Assembly (NCBI GenBank): GCA_026400355.1
Contig: JAPLPE010000013.1
Span: forward strand, 310,001-374,000
DNA length: 64,000 nucleotides
Direction of reading: 5' to 3'
DNA from: Rhodobacterales bacterium
GTDB taxonomy: Bacteria; Pseudomonadota; Alphaproteobacteria; Rhodobacterales; Rhodobacteraceae
Part shown: positions 58,660 through 64,000 of the stretch, piece by piece
Position numbering within the stretch: the first letter of the stretch is position 1
Layout: the number at the start of each line of letters is the position of its first letter
Position numbers and translations under genes: made by a program
The notes under the pieces: generated by a model
What the model saw: the letters and a program-made list of their open reading frames with translations, nothing else
The model's database searches: none
What the model was told of the DNA's origin: nothing

Positions 58660-60069
58660 TCAAACGACGGGTGGCCTGCGGTCAGCGTCACTCCTGAGTG
58701 ACTCCCACCCTTGCGCCAGTTGCAGCAGCGCGCCGTCCGACTGGTGCGGGCCGAGGAGTTGCAACCCGTGCGGCAGGCCGGTGGGACCAAAGCCCGCTGG
58801 CAGACAGACACATGGCAGGCCGATCAGGCTGACCGGAACCACGACTTCCATCCAGCGATGATAGGTGTCCATTGTCATACCGCCGATAGTCTGCGGCCAG
58901 CGCCACTCGACGGGAAAAGGCCATACCTGCGCCGAGGGCAGGACGAGCGCATCATAGGTGTCGAACAGGGCCGTTGCCGTGGCGAACCATTTCGACCGGA
59001 TGACGCTGGCGCGGTGGACCTCCATCGCGGACATGGCCATGCCGCGTTCGTATTCCCAGATCGCCTCGGGCTTGATCGTCTCGGGTACGCCCGGGACGGC
59101 CATGTCTGCGGCAAGAGAGGCGGCGACAGACCATGATCGGAGTGTGATCCAGCTGTCCCAAAGGGCATCGGCCGGGAATGGCGGGGGCAGGTCTTCGACG
59201 AAGCACCCAAGATCGGTGAGGTGGCAGATGGCGGCAGCACCAGCCTCAAGGAGACCATCGTCCATTGGCCAGGCTCCGCCCCAGTTGCCCAGCCAACCTA
59301 TCCGTTTGCCGCGCAGATCGGTTCCGAGCGAGAGGGGCGCGAAGGCGGGAAGGCCGTGGGGTTGAAGGTGATCCGGGCCGGATTGCGTTGCCAGAAGCGC
59401 CGCGAGGTCTCGTGGGGTGCGGGCCAAGGGGCCAAGGGTTGCAAGCTGGTGAAGGAAAGTGTCCCCGTCCCTTTCGCCGGGGATCAGGCCCCAGGAGGGG
59501 CGCATGCCATAGACGTTGTTCCAGCCCGCCGGGTTGCGGAGCGATCCCATCATGTCGGACCCGTCAGCTACAGCCAGCATCCGGGTGGTCAGGGCCACGG
59601 CGGCCCCGCCCGATGAGCCACCGGCGCTGCGGCTGCGGTCGTAGGGGTTCAGCGTCGGGCCAAAGACGGGGTTGAAGGTGTGAGAGCCGAGGCCGAATTC
59701 GGGCGTGTTGGTCTTGCCGACAAAGATCGCTCCGGCGGCACGCAGGCGGGCGACCATCGTGTCGTCTGCGGCGGCGATGGAGCCTGCGTGAAATGGTGTG
59801 CCGCGCGTGGTGGCAAAGCCCGCCGCGTCGGCCAGATCCTTGATCGCCATCGGAATTCCGTGAAGCCAGCCTTTACGCGGGGTGGCGTCGGCCATGCGCG
59901 CCGCCGCAAGAAGCGCATCGGGATCGGCCATTGAGACGATGGCATTCAGACAGGGATTGACGGCGGCTATCCGGTCGAGCGTCGCAGACATGAGTTCAGT
60001 GGCGCTGACCTGTCCCGTGCTGAGCAGTTCGGAAAGCGCGGTCGCATCGTTTTCAAGAAGGTCCGACAT
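58660..60069 (-). CDS. Amidase signature family protein
   Basis: This protein of 469 aa from the ATG at 60069 is an amidase with the Ser-cisSer-Lys triad. Lys is in MAIKDLADAAG (near residue 76) and the glycine-serine loop is SAGGSSGGAAVAL. The nucleophile region is GSDMMGSLRNPAG, where two Met replace the common Thr-Gly. The substrate is unknown. The start MSDLLENDA follows GGGAAAGCG. It is probably last in the mrcA-prfB-GNAT run. Confidence 0.88.
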   Translation of the reverse strand: MSDLLENDATALSELLSTGQVSATELMSATLDRIAAVNPCLNAIVSMADPDALLAAARMADATPRKGWLHGIPMAIKDLADAAGFATTRGTPFHAGSIAAADDTMVARLRAAGAIFVGKTNTPEFGLGSHTFNPVFGPTLNPYDRSRSAGGSSGGAAVALTTRMLAVADGSDMMGSLRNPAGWNNVYGMRPSWGLIPGERDGDTFLHQLATLGPLARTPRDLAALLATQSGPDHLQPHGLPAFAPLSLGTDLRGKRIGWLGNWGGAWPMDDGLLEAGAAAICHLTDLGCFVEDLPPPFPADALWDSWITLRSWSVAASLAADMAVPGVPETIKPEAIWEYERGMAMSAMEVHRASVIRSKWFATATALFDTYDALVLPSAQVWPFPVEWRWPQTIGGMTMDTYHRWMEVVVPVSLIGLPCVCLPAGFGPTGLPHGLQLLGPHQSDGALLQLAQGWESLRSDADRRPPVV

Positions 60070-60136
60070 CCACGCTTTCCCCATAGTGCCTCGGGGAACC
60101 CTGTCGGGGGGCGGGGTTGGCGTCAATGGGGGACGG

Positions 60137-60613
60137 TCAGCCTAGCCCTCGTTCCCACCGGATGCAGAGGCCGTCCTCGGCGTCCATGCGTTCGCCGGTA
60201 CGGGCAAAGCCGTTCCTTTTCAGCACGCGTCGAGAGGGAAGGTTAGTCACCGCCGTTTCAGCCCGGACCAGCCGCACGCCATGCCCCGACAAGATCGCAA
60301 GCATCGCCGCCACGGCCCCGGTCGCCACCCCCTGCCCTCGCACTGCTGGGGCGACGCCATAGCCGATCTCGACACCGCCCATGGCATCCGGCAAGTCCTT
60401 GACCGCACATGACCCCACGACGACCCCGTCGCGCAGCATGAGCCAGCAGCCCCAGGCTTGTGCCTTGGTCAGCCGATCGGCCCAAGTGATCAATGCCTCG
60501 AGCGTTTCGGGCGGCTCTACGCCGCCTTCTGCCGTCACCAGCCCCGGCGCGACAGGGCGGCCTTCTGCAAGGGCGCGATAGTGGTCCGCCGTCGCAGGAA
60601 GGAGTGTGATCAC
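60137..60613 (-). CDS. GNAT family N-acetyltransferase
   Basis: This 158-aa acetyltransferase has the acetyl-CoA loop [15 protein letters not shown] near 95-109 and [13 protein letters not shown] before it. It resembles the RimJ/RimL-like group ([18 protein letters not shown]), which modify protein N-termini or small molecules. It overlaps the prfB stop by 4 bases. Confidence 0.88.
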   Translation of the reverse strand: MITLLPATADHYRALAEGRPVAPGLVTAEGGVEPPETLEALITWADRLTKAQAWGCWLMLRDGVVVGSCAVKDLPDAMGGVEIGYGVAPAVRGQGVATGAVAAMLAILSGHGVRLVRAETAVTNLPSRRVLKRNGFARTGERMDAEDGLCIRWERGLG

Positions 60614-61737
60614 TCCTCGGCCAGCGCCTCGGCCCGGCTCTTGCCCGACACGTCGAGCGCGAGCGTCGCGGCCATGAACCCGTCAAGATCACCGTCAAGA
60701 ACGCCCTGCGTGTCCGAGGTCTCGTGGCCGGTGCGCAGGTCCTTCACCATCTGGTAGGGCTGCAGAACGTAGGACCGGATCTGGTTGCCCCAGCCCACAT
60801 CGCTTTTCGATTCATGCGCCTCAAGGATGGCCGCGTTCCGTTTGTCGAGTTCCATCTGATAGAGCCGCGATTTAAGCGCCTTCCAGGCGATATCGCGGTT
60901 CTGGTGTTGGGATTTTTCCGAACTTGTCACCACGATCCCGGTCGGGAAGTGGGTAATCCGCACGGCTGAGTCGGTCTTGTTGACATGCTGGCCGCCGGCG
61001 CCTGATGACCGATAGGTGTCGATCCGCACATCCTTGTCGGCAATCTCGATCTCGATCGTGTCGTCAACCACAGGATAGACCCAGACGGAACCAAAGGACG
61101 TATGCCGCCGCGCCGCCGAATCATAGGGCGAGATGCGGACTAGCCGATGTACGCCAGATTCGGTCTTGAGCCAGCCATAGGCGTTGTGGCCGGAAATCTT
61201 GTAAGAGGCAGATTTGATCCCTGCTTCTTCACCCGGCGTTTCCGATTGCAGTTCAACGGTATAGCCATGCTGTTCGGCCCAGCGGACATACATCCGTGCG
61301 AGCATCGACGCCCAGTCGCAGCTTTCGGTGCCACCCGCGCCCGAGTTGATTTCGAGGAAAGTGTCATTGCCGTCGGCCTCGCCATCCAGCAGCGCCTCGA
61401 TCTCTTTCTGGGCGGCCTTGTCCTTAAGCGACTTCAGCGCCACTTCGGCCTCGGTCACGATATCCTCGTCACCCTCGGCCTCGCCCATTTCGATCAGGTC
61501 GACATTGTCGCGAAGATCCCGTTCCAGCGTATCGACATTGCTGATCTTGTCGAGCAGCACCTGCCGGTCGCGCATCAGATTCTGCGCGGCCTCGGGATCG
61601 TTCCAAAGCGTCGGATCTTCGACGCGGGCGTTGAACTCTTCCATGCGGTATCTGGCCGTGTCCCAGTCCATGCGCTGGCTGACCAGCTTGATCGACTTTT
61701 CGATGGCAGCAATGATGTCTCGCGTCTCGTTGCGCAT
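60610..61737 (-). CDS. prfB: Peptide chain release factor 2
   Basis: RF2 (375 aa) ends translation at UAA and UGA. The catalytic GGQ is in [11 protein letters not shown]. The codon-recognition SPF tripeptide appears as SPY in [15 protein letters not shown]. The gene is one continuous frame, with no programmed frameshift near codon 25 as in E. coli, so RF2 autoregulation is absent here. It is downstream of mrcA by 80 bases. Confidence 0.95.
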   Translation of the reverse strand: MRNETRDIIAAIEKSIKLVSQRMDWDTARYRMEEFNARVEDPTLWNDPEAAQNLMRDRQVLLDKISNVDTLERDLRDNVDLIEMGEAEGDEDIVTEAEVALKSLKDKAAQKEIEALLDGEADGNDTFLEINSGAGGTESCDWASMLARMYVRWAEQHGYTVELQSETPGEEAGIKSASYKISGHNAYGWLKTESGVHRLVRISPYDSAARRHTSFGSVWVYPVVDDTIEIEIADKDVRIDTYRSSGAGGQHVNKTDSAVRITHFPTGIVVTSSEKSQHQNRDIAWKALKSRLYQMELDKRNAAILEAHESKSDVGWGNQIRSYVLQPYQMVKDLRTGHETSDTQGVLDGDLDGFMAATLALDVSGKSRAEALAEE

Positions 61738-61817
61738 GGTCTCGTCCCGGTTCGAAATTGTCAGGCGTCATAGCCCGCCACCCGCCAATGGGCAAGGCGG
61801 ACCGCCCAAGGTGATTG

Positions 61818-64000
61818 TCAGTAAAGCCCGCCCGATGTCATCGTGCCAAAACTGGCCTTCGGGCCAACCGTCGCCGTCTCACCGGTCGAGGTGGTCACGT
61901 TGCGCGATGCCGCCGCAACCTCGTTCACCAGCGGCAGGTCGGCCGCCATCGCAAAGCCACCGTCAAAGGTTATGCCGAACAAGGGCTCTTCGCCTTCGCG
62001 GAAGCATTCGGGCTGGACGTTTTCGCCGGTTGCGCCGTCCGGCAGGCGCGAGCCGCTGAAGCGGTCGATATTGATGAAGCGGCATCCGTCGGGAACACGG
62101 AAGGGCCCGCCGCCATATTTCTGGATGGCGGATTCCATGAATTCCTGGAACACAGGAGCACAGACCCCGCCGCCCGAGGCGCCGGTCATGGTTTGCGGCG
62201 TATCATATCCGATATAGCAGCCCGCCACGATGTTCGACGAAAAGCCCACAAACCACACGTCCTTGGAATCGTTGGTGGTCCCGGTCTTGCCTGCGATGGG
62301 AACGGGAAGATCGATGCCGCGGGCGGTACCGCGCTGGACCACACCTTCCAGCATAGAGGTCAGCTGATAGGCGGTGACGGCATTCATGATGCGCTGCCGG
62401 TTCGTCTCGATCGTCGGGGCCTCGCCTTCGGGCAGGCTGGTCAAGGAACAATCGGGACATGTCGATTTATCGTGACGGTAGACCGTGTTGCCAAACCGGT
62501 CCTGCACGCGGTCCACCAGCGTCGGCTCAACCCGTTCGCCGCCGTTGGCGAACATCGCATAGGCGGCCACGATCCGGTAAAGCGTCGTTTCATCTGACCC
62601 GAGCGCTGCCGCCAGCACCTGGTTCATCGCGTCATAGACACCGAACCGTTCTGCATATTCGGCGACAACATCCATCCCGATTTCCTGCGCGAGACGCACA
62701 GTCATCAGGTTTCGCGACTGTTCGATCCCGGTTCGCAGTGGCGTCGGGCCATAGAACTGGCGGCTGGCGTTTTCGGGCCGCCACACGCCTTGCGGAGTGT
62801 CAATCTCGATGGGCGCGTCCACCACGATGGTTGCGGGCGTATAGCCGCTGTCGAGTGCGGCCGCATAGACGAAGGGCTTGAATGACGAACCGGGCTGTCG
62901 CCGGGCCTGAGTTGCACGGTTGAACACCGACGCCTGATAGCTGAACCCGCCCTGCATGGCGATCACGCGGCCGGTGTTCACGTCCATGGCCATGAACGCG
63001 CCCTGTACGAGCGGCACCTGCCGCAACGTCCAGCGGATAAAACTGCCGTCCTCGTCCGCGATCATCCGCCGGACAAGCACAACATCCCCAACCCCGAACT
63101 CTTCGGTGAACGAACCCCCTGCCCATTCAAAGTCATCGCGCGGCACGACGGTAGGCGCGGCTGTCCTATCCTCAACGCCTTCGATCCCAAGCCGCAACTG
63201 ATCATCGCTGACTTCGAGCACGACAGCCGGATACCATTGCCCATCCAGCGTGATGTCGCGGGGGACCTGGACCTCGGCAAGCGCCGCCCGCCACGTCGCC
63301 TCGTCGACAAGCGCATCGGGCGGCAGCGTCTTGTCCGTGCCCCGCCAGCGGCCAATGTTGCGGTCCCAGCTTTCCAGCGCGTTCTGCAGTGCGTGGGCCG
63401 CATCGATCTGCAATTCGGGGTCGATCGTCGCCCGGATGGATAGCCCGCCCGAAAAGAACTCGTCCTCGCCAAAGTCAGCACTCAGCTGACGGCGGATTTC
63501 GTCGGTAAAGTAGTCACGCGGCGGAAGCGTGGACCGGAAGCTTTCGTATTCACCGCCCTGCACGGTCAACAGTTCCTGATTCATCCCGGTCTGCATTTCG
63601 TCCTGAGTGATGTAGCCATCCTCGAACATGCGGCGCAGCACATAGTTGCGCCGATCGATCGCGTCGTCATGCTGCCGCACGGGGTGCAGGTTGCCGGGCC
63701 GCTGCGCCAGCGCTGCCAGATAGGCCGCCTCGCCAGGGGAAAGGTCGGTCAGCGGCTTGTTGAAATAGGTCTGGGCCGCTGCGGCAACGCCGTAGGAGTT
63801 CTGGCCGAGGAAGATTTCGTTCAGGTAGAGTTCAAGGATCTTCTCCTTGTCCATCGCCTTTTCCATGCGAACAGCCAGCAGGAGTTCCTTGATCTTGCGT
63901 TCCGCCGTCCGCGATCCGTCCAAGAGGAAATTCTTCATCACCTGCTGCGTGATGGTCGAGGCACCGCGCATCTCCTGCCCACGCGACTGGACTGCCTCGA
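61818..64000 (-). CDS. mrcA: Penicillin-binding protein 1A, partial at the right edge
   Basis: This class A PBP has both transglycosylase and transpeptidase activities for peptidoglycan. The start lies beyond the window; the visible part begins in the GT51 domain (GASTITQQVMKNFLL, ELYLNEIFLGQNSYGV). An OB-like insert follows. The transpeptidase motifs are SSFKPF (SxxK), SRN in EQSRNLMTV, and KTG in AGKTGTTND. The C-terminus (FGTMTSGGLY) is complete. The first GT51 catalytic Glu is outside the window. Confidence 0.94.
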   Translation of the reverse strand, partial: EAVQSRGQEMRGASTITQQVMKNFLLDGSRTAERKIKELLLAVRMEKAMDKEKILELYLNEIFLGQNSYGVAAAAQTYFNKPLTDLSPGEAAYLAALAQRPGNLHPVRQHDDAIDRRNYVLRRMFEDGYITQDEMQTGMNQELLTVQGGEYESFRSTLPPRDYFTDEIRRQLSADFGEDEFFSGGLSIRATIDPELQIDAAHALQNALESWDRNIGRWRGTDKTLPPDALVDEATWRAALAEVQVPRDITLDGQWYPAVVLEVSDDQLRLGIEGVEDRTAAPTVVPRDDFEWAGGSFTEEFGVGDVVLVRRMIADEDGSFIRWTLRQVPLVQGAFMAMDVNTGRVIAMQGGFSYQASVFNRATQARRQPGSSFKPFVYAAALDSGYTPATIVVDAPIEIDTPQGVWRPENASRQFYGPTPLRTGIEQSRNLMTVRLAQEIGMDVVAEYAERFGVYDAMNQVLAAALGSDETTLYRIVAAYAMFANGGERVEPTLVDRVQDRFGNTVYRHDKSTCPDCSLTSLPEGEAPTIETNRQRIMNAVTAYQLTSMLEGVVQRGTARGIDLPVPIAGKTGTTNDSKDVWFVGFSSNIVAGCYIGYDTPQTMTGASGGGVCAPVFQEFMESAIQKYGGGPFRVPDGCRFINIDRFSGSRLPDGATGENVQPECFREGEEPLFGITFDGGFAMAADLPLVNEVAAASRNVTTSTGETATVGPKASFGTMTSGGLY

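Overview
The window reads as ordinary chromosome of an alphaproteobacterium of the Rhodobacteraceae (Rhodobacter/Paracoccus relatives). This is inferred from the high GC content, the protein sequences, the gene order trpGDC-moaC-moeA-lexA-comEC-gltX-gltA, the LexA boxes of GAAC-N7-GAAC type, the fused indolepyruvate oxidoreductase, and a holin/N-acetylmuramidase pair of the kind used by Rhodobacter gene transfer agents. I see no rRNA, tRNA, CRISPR array, insertion sequence or intact prophage.

Layout. 1-10 kb: tryptophan and molybdopterin genes run into lexA, which has a clear SOS operator. comEC lies tail to tail with lexA, followed by gltX and gltA. 10-18.7 kb: a minus-strand block carries an acyltransferase, murI, argC, ccmE, a phage-type lysis pair, ccmF, ccmH and an enoyl-CoA hydratase-like gene. 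18.8-25 kb: a fused indolepyruvate ferredoxin oxidoreductase diverges from a LysR regulator, next to an ECF42-type sigma factor paired with a DGPF protein. 25-34 kb: purL, the BolA/monothiol glutaredoxin pair, zapA with a coiled-coil partner, a probable 6S RNA, and tkt, a 47-aa membrane microprotein and gap. 34-39 kb: coaD, a CBS protein, and mmsA with its divergent LysR regulator. 39-46 kb: uvrA with an SOS-like box, a rhodanese under a SqrR/BigR-like operator, a secreted HExxH protein and lpdA behind a 28-bp palindrome. 46-53 kb: DUF924 with an MFS transporter, queA with a giant AsmA-like protein, and bcp. 53-64 kb: a DUF455 ferritin-like protein, the M23 peptidase/bactofilin pair, a DUF2189 membrane protein, and the minus-strand run mrcA-prfB-GNAT-amidase. 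mrcA is cut by the right edge.

Gene decay is a theme. A DUF2807 protein is broken by at least two frameshifts. A PAS-GAF-GGDEF signalling protein carries an in-frame stop, frameshifts, a deletion and an 18-bp tandem duplication. A methyltransferase is cut by one in-frame TGA. A DUF1127-like small gene appears frameshifted. The most rewarding parts are the lysis cassette inside the cytochrome c maturation operon, the ECF42/DGPF unit, the hand-folded 6S RNA, several palindromic operators without an assigned regulator, and two small proteins of under 60 codons.

All domain and family calls were made by reading the sequence. No database search was run.
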